NCBI GenBank assembly: GCA_964429355.1
Contig: CAYSCH010000001.1
Span: forward strand, 29,792 to 93,791
Direction of reading: 5' to 3'
DNA length: 64,000 nucleotides
Source of the DNA: JAAYAY01 sp964429355
GTDB lineage: Bacteria > Planctomycetota > Planctomycetia > Pirellulales > Thermoguttaceae
A program made the translations under genes and the position numbers. How positions within the stretch are numbered: the first letter of the stretch is position 1; every line of letters starts with the position of its first letter. Of this stretch, positions 56,198 to 64,000 are shown piece after piece. The notes beneath the pieces were generated by a model. The model had not been told where the DNA came from. It worked only from the letters and a program-made list of their open reading frames with translations, and did not search any database.

Positions 56198-57166
56198 ATG
56201 CCCCCGTCTGCCATGCCCCTGGTTTCGTTGAGCGAAATGGTCGCCGATCAGGAAGCCGATCTCTTTGTGCTCATGACGCTCAAGGAGCAACTGACAACCC
56301 GCGATGGAAAACCCTATTTCAAAGTGGGATTTCGCGATGCGCGCCGGGAGGTGACGTTTCCCATCTGGGGAAACTCGCCCTTCGCGATTGACTGCCGCGA
56401 CCACTGGACAACCGGCAAGTTCTACAAGCTCCGGGCGGTCTATCGCGAGAGCAGCTACGGGCCGCAGCTGGACATTCGCAAGATTCGGGAGGTCGTTAGC
56501 GCCGACCGGGAGGACGGATTCGATCCGGCCATGTGCTGTGCATCCTCGCGATTCGACGGCGAGACGATGTTTGCCGAACTGACCCAGATCGCCCAGGCCG
56601 GCATTCCCGCAGGGGGACTGCGCGATCTCGTGCTTTTGTTGCTGCAAAGACATCGGGAGACGCTCCTGGCTGCCTTTGCCGCCCGCCGCCATCACCACGC
56701 CTTTCCCGGCGGGCTGTTGGAACACGTGCTCAGCGTCACCCGAAACGCAGCCTTCCTCGCCGATCGCTATGCCGACTACTATGCGGACATGATCCCGCCA
56801 TTGGACAAGGGGTTGGTCGTTGCCGGGGCGATTTTACACGACATCGGCAAGGTCCGCGAACTGGACTCGGGTCCCGTGGGAGCCGAATACACCAGCGCCG
56901 GCCAGCTCATAGGGCACATGCTCCTGGGACGCGACCTGGTTCGCGAGGCGGCAGGCGAGGTTGAAATCGATCCCGAGCAACTCCTCCGCCTGGAACACGT
57001 GATCATCTCGCACCAACGGCTTCCCGAATGGGGTTCCCCCAAGCCTCCGATGATCCCCGAGGCGGTCCTGGTCCATTACGCCGACGACATCGACGCAAAG
57101 TTCCACCAGGTCGTCGCCGAGATCTCGGAAGGAAAACCCTTCAGCCGCGTGATGGGTCGCCGCTGA
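56198..57166 (+). CDS. YhaM-like OB-fold/HD-domain exoribonuclease
   Basis: The ATG at 56198, seven bases after TTGGAG, gives 322 residues; 56213 is an alternative start. An N-terminal OB-fold (about 18-105) has DLFVLMTLKEQLTTRDGKPY and KFYKLRAVYRESSYGPQLDI. The HD domain (about 165-310) has HHHAFPGGLLEHVLSVTRNA, the HD pair in ILHDIGKVRELD, and GHMLLGRDLV. This is the layout of YhaM/CBF1-type 3'-to-5' exoribonucleases. It is divergent from xerD, with about 290 bases between. Confidence 0.88.
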   Translation: MPPSAMPLVSLSEMVADQEADLFVLMTLKEQLTTRDGKPYFKVGFRDARREVTFPIWGNSPFAIDCRDHWTTGKFYKLRAVYRESSYGPQLDIRKIREVVSADREDGFDPAMCCASSRFDGETMFAELTQIAQAGIPAGGLRDLVLLLLQRHRETLLAAFAARRHHHAFPGGLLEHVLSVTRNAAFLADRYADYYADMIPPLDKGLVVAGAILHDIGKVRELDSGPVGAEYTSAGQLIGHMLLGRDLVREAAGEVEIDPEQLLRLEHVIISHQRLPEWGSPKPPMIPEAVLVHYADDIDAKFHQVVAEISEGKPFSRVMGRR

Positions 57167-57324
57167 GCCTGGATTAAAACCCAGGGAGGCAGGCTTTTTG
57201 GTTATGGTGATGGCAGCGGCGCTGATCGCATGGTACAAAGCCAGGAATCGCGGACAAAGCAAGGTCGAGAGTCAGGTGGACGGCTCGAGGCGTTCGTACG
57301 CTGCCTGTCAAGAATCAAGAGTTG

Positions 57325-57356
57325 ACCCCGTATGCAATGGACCCCGTATGCAATGG
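57325..57356. repeat. 16-bp tandem duplication at the transporter start
   Basis: Two perfect adjacent copies of ACCCCGTATGCAATGG. Each contains an ATG; the second (57348) is the likely start of the transporter gene and the first is out of frame with it. Confidence 0.8.
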
Positions 57357-58211
57357 GCTTACATCTGGATGCTGCTTTCTGCCTTCTCCTTTGCCACGAT
57401 GGGCACGATGGCCCATTCGCTTCGTGAAGTAGTTGATTGGCAGATTGTCGCATTGAGCCGAGCTTTTGTGACCTTGGTGGTCTTCGGCGGGGCGGCGATG
57501 ATTGCAGGAGTGAAGCTGCAGTTTTGGCGGCCCAAGAGCTTGTGGATGAGGAGTGTTCCCGGCGGAATCAGCCTGGTCTGCACGTTCTTCGCCCTCGCGC
57601 ACCTCCCTGTCTCCGTCGTGATCACCCTCACCAATATCAGCCCGATCTGGATCACTCTCTTGTCCTGGCCGCTGCTGAGGCAGCAGCCGCGTAAGGATGT
57701 CTGGGTGGCGGTTGTGGCGGGCGTGGTCGGTGTGGGGTTCGTTCAGCAGCCCCAGTTGGCCCACGGAAACTATGCGGTGCTGGTCGCCGTGGGCGGGTCG
57801 TTCAGCATCGCCCTGGCGATGATCGCCCTGCATCGCCTTCAGGACGTGGATATCCGGGTCGTCGTGTTCCACTTCTCCATGGTGGCCTTCGTCTTCGCCC
57901 TGGCAACCCTGGTCTTCGTCGGCAATTGGACCATCTCCAGAAGCGTTATGCTCGATGGGCGGGTGATCTTGATGCTGCTGGGAGTGGGCGGAGCAGCCAC
58001 TCTGGGGCAGTTGTTTCTCACGCTCGCCTTTGCCGCGGGCCCCCCCTCCGAGGTCGCGATCGTGGGCCTCACCCAGGTGGTATTCGCCTTCGGTTATGAC
58101 AACTGGGTCTCGGGGCACACCTTCGACGCAGTGACGCTCGCGGGTATGGTCCTCGTGATCGCCCCAACCGTCTGGCTCCTTGTGTCGAGGCGCCATAAGG
58201 CCGTCCGTTGA
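57348..58211 (+). CDS. EamA/DMT-family transporter
   Basis: The ATG at 57348 gives 287 residues that begin directly in the first membrane helix; an upstream in-frame start adds 50 unlikely residues. Ten hydrophobic helices in two EamA-type halves are visible, with FSFATMGTMAHSLREVVDWQ and LSRAFVTLVVFGG in the first and LGQLFLTLAFAAGPPSEVAI in the second. The family exports or imports small metabolites; the substrate is unknown. The start lies in the second unit of a 16-bp tandem duplication, and no good ribosome-binding site is seen. Confidence 0.85.
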   Translation: MQWAYIWMLLSAFSFATMGTMAHSLREVVDWQIVALSRAFVTLVVFGGAAMIAGVKLQFWRPKSLWMRSVPGGISLVCTFFALAHLPVSVVITLTNISPIWITLLSWPLLRQQPRKDVWVAVVAGVVGVGFVQQPQLAHGNYAVLVAVGGSFSIALAMIALHRLQDVDIRVVVFHFSMVAFVFALATLVFVGNWTISRSVMLDGRVILMLLGVGGAATLGQLFLTLAFAAGPPSEVAIVGLTQVVFAFGYDNWVSGHTFDAVTLAGMVLVIAPTVWLLVSRRHKAVR

Positions 58212-58239
58212 TCGCCCGAGTCGCGGCGGAGAGAAGGGC

Positions 58240-58277
58240 GGCGCGCCGATCGCTTGTTCGAAAGCACGCCGCGCCGT
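58240..58277. terminator. Hairpin between convergent transporter and ATPase genes
   Basis: CGGCGCG and CGCGCCG arms enclose a smaller GCTT/AAGC stem. It lies between the two gene ends, so it could serve as a bidirectional terminator, but without a T-run. Confidence 0.4.
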
Positions 58278-58288
58278 ACTCGGCCCGG

Positions 58289-59617
58289 TCAGTTCCGGCA
58301 GACGACGACCGTGAAGTAACTGCGAACGACCCGGTCGAAGTACTCGGGTTTCATTTCCATCGGCAGGCTGTTGTACGTGCAGTAGTTGCGGATCTGGCCC
58401 AGCAGGTCGCGAGGCTGGCAGCGACGCATCGGCCGTTTGGTCGGCCGATAGTGCGTGTCGATCAGGTAGTCGACAACCTCCGGACGATACTCGCACTTGT
58501 ACCGGTCCGCATACAGCTCGAACAACTTGTGAAACTCCTCCGGACCCGGATCGCCGATCTCGATCTTGTACGGGATGCGGCGGAGAAAGGCCTCGTCGAC
58601 CAGATCGGCCGGCTCCAGGTTCGTCGAGAAGATGATCAGTTGTTCGAACGGCACCTGGATCTTCTTGCCGGTCGAAAGCGTGAGGAAGTCGTGGCGGCAT
58701 TCCAGCGGCACGATCCAGCGGTTGAGCAGTTCCGCCGGCTCGATCCGCTGCCGCCCGAAGTCGTCGATCAACAGGCACCCGCAGTTGCTCTTCATCTGCA
58801 ACGGGGCCTCGCTGATCTTGCTGTGGGGATCGTGACGGATCTCGAGATTGTCCATCGTCAACTCTCCGCCCACCACCACCGTCGGCCGGCGGATCTTGAC
58901 CCACCGGCGATCGAAGTCGCCTGCGCTCAGGAACTCCGATTCCCCGTGGCTGACCGCTTCGTGGTAAGCGGCGTCGTAGACCTTGACCATCTGCCCATCT
59001 TCCACGATCGTGTGCGGAACCCAGATCTCCTGGCCGAAACACATCGTGATCCGGCTTGCCAGCGTGGACTTGCCGTTCCCGGGCGCCCCGTAGAGGAACA
59101 GCCCCGCCCCGGAGTTCACTGCTGGCCCCATGCTCTCAAACAGGGCCGTGTCGACCGAGATGTCGCTGAAAGCCTTGGCCAGTTGATCCCGTTTCGGCGA
59201 CTCCGCCCGAATTGTCTGGGCTTCCACCGACACGATGTAATCGCTGAGCGGCACGGGCGCCGCTCCGCTGTAGGCGCACGCGGCCAGCGCCGCTCGGGCT
59301 CGCTCCTGCCCCTGTTCCGTGAGAACGTAAACGTAGTCGTTCAGCGGCGCCGAGCCCGTGTGAACCAGGAGCTGCCGCGACCGCAAAGATTGATACAGCT
59401 CCTCGAGCACGCCAAACGGCAGGCACACGTGCTTGGCGATCCCCCGGCCGCTCCCGCCCCCCACAATCGCCAGATGCTTGAGAATCAGCGACTCGACCAG
59501 CGATATCGTCAACCCCGTGTCTTCGAGCCTGGTGGGGGGCGTTGGCGAAAACGTCTCGTCCGAAAGCACTTGGGCCAGAAGACTGCCGGGGGTCGGGGAC
59601 TGTATGCCGATCGACAT
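58289..59617 (-). CDS. AAA ATPase with N-terminal winged-helix domain
   Basis: The ATG at 59615-59617 with GAGGAT upstream gives 442 residues. The N-terminal part (about 35-110) looks like a winged helix with LTISLVESLILKHLAIVGGG and DYVYVLTEQGQERARAAL. The ATPase has Walker A GAPGNGKST at 177-185, Walker B LLIDDFGRQ near 283, and a sensor FSTNLEPADLVDEAFLRRIP. The C-terminal helical lid has RPMRRCQPRDLLGQIRNYCT. Related predicted ATPases occur in planctomycetes and some other groups without known function. It is cytoplasmic and stands alone. Confidence 0.8.
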   Translation of the reverse strand: MSIGIQSPTPGSLLAQVLSDETFSPTPPTRLEDTGLTISLVESLILKHLAIVGGGSGRGIAKHVCLPFGVLEELYQSLRSRQLLVHTGSAPLNDYVYVLTEQGQERARAALAACAYSGAAPVPLSDYIVSVEAQTIRAESPKRDQLAKAFSDISVDTALFESMGPAVNSGAGLFLYGAPGNGKSTLASRITMCFGQEIWVPHTIVEDGQMVKVYDAAYHEAVSHGESEFLSAGDFDRRWVKIRRPTVVVGGELTMDNLEIRHDPHSKISEAPLQMKSNCGCLLIDDFGRQRIEPAELLNRWIVPLECRHDFLTLSTGKKIQVPFEQLIIFSTNLEPADLVDEAFLRRIPYKIEIGDPGPEEFHKLFELYADRYKCEYRPEVVDYLIDTHYRPTKRPMRRCQPRDLLGQIRNYCTYNSLPMEMKPEYFDRVVRSYFTVVVCRN

Positions 59618-59981
59618 GAAGCGGATCCTCGCAACGACAGGAAAGAGAGACCAACGGCTCGGAGTGCGTTGTTTCTCAATCCTACCTTGCACATCCGTCC
59701 CCACCGCTCGAGGGCCGCCGCATTCCATTTCGATCGGACAGGTTGTGAGGAATGCGCCGCCTGGAACGGCGACAACCACCGGCATGCCCACCGGCCCCGC
59801 GGCCTGGCGGCCACTTGGGACTTGCGCCGGTCTCCAGGACACCCGGCGGGCAGGGAACACCGTCCCGATAGAGCCTCAGCACCGCCGGGTTCCACAAAAA
59901 ACCTTGCGGCCATATCCCGGATCGCAGAAGGTTCCGTGCTGCATGAGGGTGTCGCGAAGATCGGCTGCCAGGAATGCCCGA
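59618..59981. other. Intergenic region
   Basis: About 360 bases between the end of the aldo/keto reductase gene and the start of the ATPase gene. No gene, hairpin or convincing promoter box was seen. Confidence 0.45.
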
Positions 59982-61178
59982 TCAGGTTCCGCCCTCGCTG
60001 AGCCGCTTTTTGGGCGCCTCGCAGAGCATTTGGTGCGATTCTTTCAGCCAGCCCGGTATCTCGTCGGCAAAAGGCGAGTCCTTCAACGCCCCGCGCAGGT
60101 CGAGCGACTCCACCGTGGAGGCATTCGTGCCGCTGAACCAGTGGAGGCCCTGGTTGAGCAGATTGTAGCGCATCTTGGCATAGTCCACCATGTCGTACGA
60201 CAAGGCGAGCTGCCGCAGCCAGAGGATCGTGGGGATATTCACATACCCCGGCGTCTCCTGCCAGGGTGGAAGTCCTTCCATGGATCGTGCGTAGACCTCG
60301 CTTCCCATGGCCTCCCGAAGGGCGGTCTCCAGCCGCTCCACAATCGGCACGAGCAACTCTTCGGCCCGATCCAGAAGCGGCAAGACGGACATCTGCCGAT
60401 CAAAATCGCTCGGACGCGACGCCCCGACACTCAGCGTGTGCACCTCCGGCCGAGCCAGGCAGAACAAGTAATTGAAAACGATGGGGTGCAAGGGCTGGCA
60501 AAGCTGCTCCAGCTTCTTCGGTGGAGAATGGAGTTGCCCCCCCTTGTCCACCGGGCTGATGATAAATACCCCCATGTCGGCCTTGCGGGCCGCCTCGATC
60601 GCCGGCCAGTTCCGCTGGAAAATGTAGTACCAGTGGAGATTCACATAATCGAAACCGCCGTCCCCCTCGTGATGAATGGCCGCCAGAATCACGTCCAGAT
60701 CGGCGTGACTTGAGAATCCGACGTGGCGCACTCGTCCTTCGTCTACCAATTTGCGGGCCTCCGCCAGACATCCCCCCGGCCGGAGCGACCACCATAGATA
60801 GCGGTAGTCGTTGATCCCATGAAGCCCCAGGAGGTCTACGTGGTCCAGCCGCATCTTGGCAAGCGACTCCAGGAAGTGCTCCCGAAAAACGGCTGGATCT
60901 TCCGTCGGCTGGATCTTCGTCTGAACGATGATCTCGTCCCTAGGCAACTGGGGGAGCACCATGCCAAGCTGCCGCTCGGACGATCCGTACCCTCGGGCAG
61001 TCTCGATGTGATTGATTCCCAGCCCAACCGCCCTTCGAACCGTCGCCTCCAGATTCGCCTGGGACTCTTCGGGCACCTCCTCCATGGGGATGTCCTGCCA
61101 CTTGTGCTGGTAGCGCATGCCTCCGCAGCTCAGCACAGGCATCTGAATCTCTGTTCGCCCAAACCGACGGTATTGCAT
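59982..61178 (-). CDS. Aldo/keto reductase, COG1453-like, without the Fe-S tail
   Basis: The ATG at 61178 gives 398 residues; a GTG at 61202 with GGAA upstream is an alternative. The TIM-barrel start MQYRRFGRTEIQMPVLSCGG and the motif IETARGYGSSERQLGMVL resemble the predicted oxidoreductases of COG1453. Catalytic Tyr (in GYG), Lys (in VQTKI) and His (in LLGLHG) are present; the usual Asp is Glu (I-E-T-A). Related members end in a ferredoxin-like CxxCxxC domain, which is absent here. It is NAD(P)H-dependent by family; the substrate is unknown. Confidence 0.82.
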   Translation of the reverse strand: MQYRRFGRTEIQMPVLSCGGMRYQHKWQDIPMEEVPEESQANLEATVRRAVGLGINHIETARGYGSSERQLGMVLPQLPRDEIIVQTKIQPTEDPAVFREHFLESLAKMRLDHVDLLGLHGINDYRYLWWSLRPGGCLAEARKLVDEGRVRHVGFSSHADLDVILAAIHHEGDGGFDYVNLHWYYIFQRNWPAIEAARKADMGVFIISPVDKGGQLHSPPKKLEQLCQPLHPIVFNYLFCLARPEVHTLSVGASRPSDFDRQMSVLPLLDRAEELLVPIVERLETALREAMGSEVYARSMEGLPPWQETPGYVNIPTILWLRQLALSYDMVDYAKMRYNLLNQGLHWFSGTNASTVESLDLRGALKDSPFADEIPGWLKESHQMLCEAPKKRLSEGGT

Positions 61179-61561
61179 CTTCCTGCGATACTCCAAATCC
61201 ACTGATTTCCAGGGAGCTGCAACCGGTCCTGGATGCGCCCAACCTCGATTCCATCAGAAGACCGCACCCTCTGTCAACCGCTGGCAACCGAGGGTTGTCC
61301 CGAGATGCGGGCTTTGCCCCCTCCAATCCCCCTTCAGAAACAGAGAAGGGAAAAGTGTCCCAAGACGGGGCTCGTCCCCCCAATAGTTGTGTCAACCTGT
61401 TGGACTTATACCATTTCTACAGCCATCGCCACATTTGACACGTTGGCGATCGTCTTTCGTACGATAAAATGGTCAGGATGGTCATGACTTGCCCGCTGGC
61501 GGGAATTGCGTAAGAAGGCCCTGATCTCAAACGTTTCCAAACTACCACCGTTTCGTCCGAA
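61179..61561. other. Divergent intergenic region with candidate promoter
   Basis: About 380 bases. A TTGACA at 61435-61440 with TACGAT 19 bases later (61460-61465) is a moderate sigma-70 promoter candidate for the ketosynthase, whose start lies some 95 bases on. Nothing else was recognised. Confidence 0.4.
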
Positions 61562-62896
61562 ATGAGTCGACGCGTTGTCATCACCGGGGTCGGCTGTGCC
61601 ACCCCTTTGGGTTCTGACGTCACCCAGGTCTGGAAGAGTCTGACCGAGGGTCGTTCGGGAATTGGCCCGATCACGCTTTTCGACGCGTCGGATTTCCCGG
61701 TGCAGATTGCTGCCGAGGTCCGTGGTCTGGAGCAGGCCGATTTCGACGGACAGGAGATAGACTGGCGAGAGCATCCGCGTCAAACGCGATTTGCCGTCAC
61801 TTCGGCTTGCCAGGCCGTGCGTTCTTCCGGCATCTCGAGCCAGGTCGTCGATCCCACGCGATTTGGCGTTTACCTCGGCTGCGGGGAAATCTTTTGGGAT
61901 CTCAGTCAACTCGGTCCCCTGATGGCCAACGCATTCCGCGACGGCCGGTTCGATCAGCGAAAGTTCTTTCGCGACGCCATCGAGAAGTGTAACGGCCGCC
62001 GGCAGGATAACAACGAGCCGAACATGCCCTCCTATTGCCTCGCCGGACTGTTCGATGCCCAGGGGCCGAACCTGAACTGCATCGCTGCTTGTGCTTCGAG
62101 CACCCAGGCCATCGGCGGAGCTGCCGAGATCATTCTCCGTGGCGAGGCCGACGCCATGCTGGCCGGCGGCGCTCACAGCATGATCGATCCGATGGCCATG
62201 TCGGGACTGCAACTTCTTTCGGTCCTCAGTACCGACAACGAGAAGGGGCCTGCGGCCATGCGGCCTTTTGACGCCGAACGGTCCGGATTCGTGGTGGGCG
62301 AAGGCGGCGCCGTGGTCGTGCTTGAGGAGCTCCAGCACGCCCGTGCCCGAGGTGCCGAGATTCTCGGCGAACTGACCGGTTTTGCCTCGGGACACGATGC
62401 GTATCGTGTTACCGACACCCACCCGGAGGGACGCGGTTACGTCCGCTGCATCCACCAGGCTTTGCGCCAGGGTAGCCTGAATCTCAGCGACATTGACTAC
62501 ATCAATGCCCACGGAACGAGCACGGTCATGAACGACCGGATCGAGACCCTCGCTCTCAAGCAGGCTTTTGGCGCGGAGGCCTACCGGATTCCCGTCTCAA
62601 GCACCAAGAGCATGATGGGCCACTCGACCACGGCATGCGGTGCCATGGAGATGATCGTTGCCCTCATGGCCGTGCGGACGGGCGTCATCCCGCCGACCAT
62701 CAACTACGAGGTCTTCGACCCCGACTGCGATCTCGACTACGTGCCCAACGCAGCTCGCGAATTGCCTTGCCGCCATGTGCTCAGCAACAGCCTTGGTTTC
62801 GGCGGCCAGAATGCGGCCCTCATCGTCTCCCGATTCGACGAAGCCTCGCCTTTCGGACACAAGCCAGGTACACCCGATCGACGCACGGCCGCGTGA
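61562..62896 (+). CDS. Beta-ketoacyl-ACP synthase II-like (FabF family)
   Basis: 444 residues. The catalytic triad is intact: Cys177 in CIAACASSTQAIGG, His317 in YINAHGTSTVMND, and Lys349/His354 in SSTKSMMGHSTTACGAMEMI, with the C-terminal SNSLGFGGQNAALIV. The enzyme condenses malonyl-ACP with an acyl-ACP in fatty acid or related lipid synthesis. It lies apart from any acyl carrier protein or reductase gene, so it may be a specialised copy rather than the housekeeping FabF. Confidence 0.92.
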   Translation: MSRRVVITGVGCATPLGSDVTQVWKSLTEGRSGIGPITLFDASDFPVQIAAEVRGLEQADFDGQEIDWREHPRQTRFAVTSACQAVRSSGISSQVVDPTRFGVYLGCGEIFWDLSQLGPLMANAFRDGRFDQRKFFRDAIEKCNGRRQDNNEPNMPSYCLAGLFDAQGPNLNCIAACASSTQAIGGAAEIILRGEADAMLAGGAHSMIDPMAMSGLQLLSVLSTDNEKGPAAMRPFDAERSGFVVGEGGAVVVLEELQHARARGAEILGELTGFASGHDAYRVTDTHPEGRGYVRCIHQALRQGSLNLSDIDYINAHGTSTVMNDRIETLALKQAFGAEAYRIPVSSTKSMMGHSTTACGAMEMIVALMAVRTGVIPPTINYEVFDPDCDLDYVPNAARELPCRHVLSNSLGFGGQNAALIVSRFDEASPFGHKPGTPDRRTAA

Positions 62897-63059
62897 AGTG
62901 GGAGCACTTCCATCGTGTCGACGGCCACGAGGGTTACGGCTGCAATGGAGTCTGCATACTGGCTTCTTTGTCCTCCCAGGGGCATAATAGTCGCCGGAGT
63001 GCTCTCCGGCCATGGAGAGCTGACCGCGTTTCGGCGACGAATACATCGGGAGCCACAAC

Positions 63060-63338
63060 ATGCAAGCCACTGTAGACCTGCCCCAAGCGTTTTCGGTGCG
63101 AGAGGAGAATGAGTTTTTCCCGATTCAACACCTCTTGGCAAGAATGAATCCGGAGCTTATGGTCCGCCGTGTCGGCACCGGCAGGCATGTGAGTGGCGGA
63201 CTGACGGTCTTTTGGGGAATCGTCTATCTGAATGGGCAGTTGCCGACGAAGGAACAAGTCGAATCGGCCCTGAAAGAGGCCGGATACGACGCCGAACACA
63301 GCACGCTTGTGCAGACAACGATCTGGAGCGGTTCGTGA
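63060..63338 (+). CDS. Small protein of unknown function
   Basis: 92 residues with a good GGGAG ribosome-binding site. It has no membrane helix or signal peptide. A compact alpha/beta pattern is suggested by VSGGLTVFWGIVYLNGQLPT and EQVESALKEAGYDAE. The composition is that of a real soluble protein. No family was recognised. Confidence 0.6.
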   Translation: MQATVDLPQAFSVREENEFFPIQHLLARMNPELMVRRVGTGRHVSGGLTVFWGIVYLNGQLPTKEQVESALKEAGYDAEHSTLVQTTIWSGS

Positions 63339-63508
63339 ACGAGACCAGGCTGTGAATCCTCTTGTTGGCGACAACGACAGGGTGTCGTCGCCGGACAGAA
63401 TGCAGGTGCTGAGAGAGCAGACGAGAACAGTCGGCATATGTCGACGGACCGGCCGTTGGATTTGGCCACAGCAGGTCATCAAGATCATCGGACTACTGGA
63501 GGCGACAC

Positions 63509-64000
63509 ATGGCGAGATTACTTGACGTCATCGGTTTCTTGCGGGGCTTGAACTTGAACGATCGAAGAACACGCGATGGGGGGCGACCGGCACGTACCCC
63601 GCACCGTAAAACGCGTCGCCTGGCAATGCAGAGGTTTGGCCTGGGCCTCGTCGCACTTCTGGCCGCCACGGCTGGCTCCCTGGCGAGCCAACCCGAGTCG
63701 GCGCCGGGCCGAACCTGGCCTCAGGCCTACTCGGTCGATCGCAACGACGCGTCCGGCATCCTGAGCCTTCGCACGCCCTATTACACCGTGGAACACGACC
63801 TGAAGAAGGGCGCCGCCATCACCCGCATCGCCCTCACGCATGGGAGAGCGGCCAACCTGCTGGTACAACCTATCGAGACCCGTATCCGCGGTGCCAGCGG
63901 GACGCTGCTCACGGACCTGGCGGACGCAAGCCCGAGCGTCACGATCCACCAGGAGGGGCTCAACCAGATCGTGACGGTCGAGTCTGCGTTGAAGGGGCAG
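63509..64000 (+). CDS. Secreted protein of unknown function, partial
   Basis: The ATG at 63509, behind GGAGG, opens a frame that runs past the window end; 164 residues are visible. After a basic 40-residue start comes a signal-type helix (MQRFGLGLVALLAATAGSLA), which could also be the true start. The mature part has beta-rich sequence with TPYYTVEHDLKKGAAITRIA. It looks like an extracytoplasmic protein, perhaps with a glycoside-processing fold, but the visible part is too short to assign. Confidence 0.65.
   Translation, partial: MARLLDVIGFLRGLNLNDRRTRDGGRPARTPHRKTRRLAMQRFGLGLVALLAATAGSLASQPESAPGRTWPQAYSVDRNDASGILSLRTPYYTVEHDLKKGAAITRIALTHGRAANLLVQPIETRIRGASGTLLTDLADASPSVTIHQEGLNQIVTVESALKGQ

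Overview
The window looks like chromosomal DNA from a flagellated planctomycete (Planctomycetota, probably Pirellulales-like). This is inferred from gene content, not from a marker gene. The clues are high GC, a single long flagellar cluster containing FlbD and a short FliA-type sigma factor, very large WD40 lipoproteins, TPR proteins linked to ExbB/ExbD, and several membrane proteins of planctomycete style. Three runs of N (10, 10 and 100 bases) show it is a draft or metagenomic scaffold. No rRNA, tRNA, CRISPR array or insertion sequence was recognised by eye.

Layout. At 1-2901 there is a secreted acetyl-xylan-esterase-like hydrolase running off the left edge, then a zinc-ribbon membrane protein. 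From about 35.8 kb down to 3.07 kb, almost everything on the minus strand is one flagellar superlocus. In transcription order it reads: membrane TPR protein, flgN-like, NtrB-type kinase, NtrC-type sigma-54 activator, flgB, flgC, fliE, fliF, fliG, fliH, fliI, fliJ, motE-like, fliK, flgD, flgE, flbD, motA, motB, fliL, fliN, fliO, fliP, fliQ, fliR, flhB, flhA, flhF, flhG, a small membrane protein and fliA. A thioredoxin-like lipoprotein gene on the plus strand is the only interruption. A close sigma-54 promoter match lies just upstream of flgB, next to the kinase/activator pair, so the expected hierarchy is FlrBC-like activator plus RpoN driving hook-basal-body genes, with FliA for late genes. 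Filament, rod-distal, ring and chemotaxis genes are absent from the window.

The most striking biology is the switch complex. fliM is missing from its usual place between fliL and fliN. The FliN here carries four spaced copies of the short motif that in FliM binds phosphorylated CheY. The FliG torque helix has lost three of the five charges known from E. coli. Together these suggest a rewired C-ring.

From 36 to 41 kb, on the minus strand, lie an alpha/beta hydrolase with an altered nucleophile elbow, malate dehydrogenase, and two overlapping membrane proteins that share a repeated OB-like module. From 41.4 to 47.7 kb, on the plus strand, lies a five-gene set: two TPR proteins, ExbB and two ExbD proteins. 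From 48 to 54.8 kb, on the minus strand, are two tandem paralogous WD40 lipoprotein genes, artificially fused across the 100-N gap. A XerC/D recombinase follows. Then come a YhaM-like OB/HD nuclease, an EamA transporter, a winged-helix AAA ATPase, an aldo/keto reductase, a FabF-like ketosynthase, a small conserved-looking protein and the start of a secreted protein cut by the right edge.
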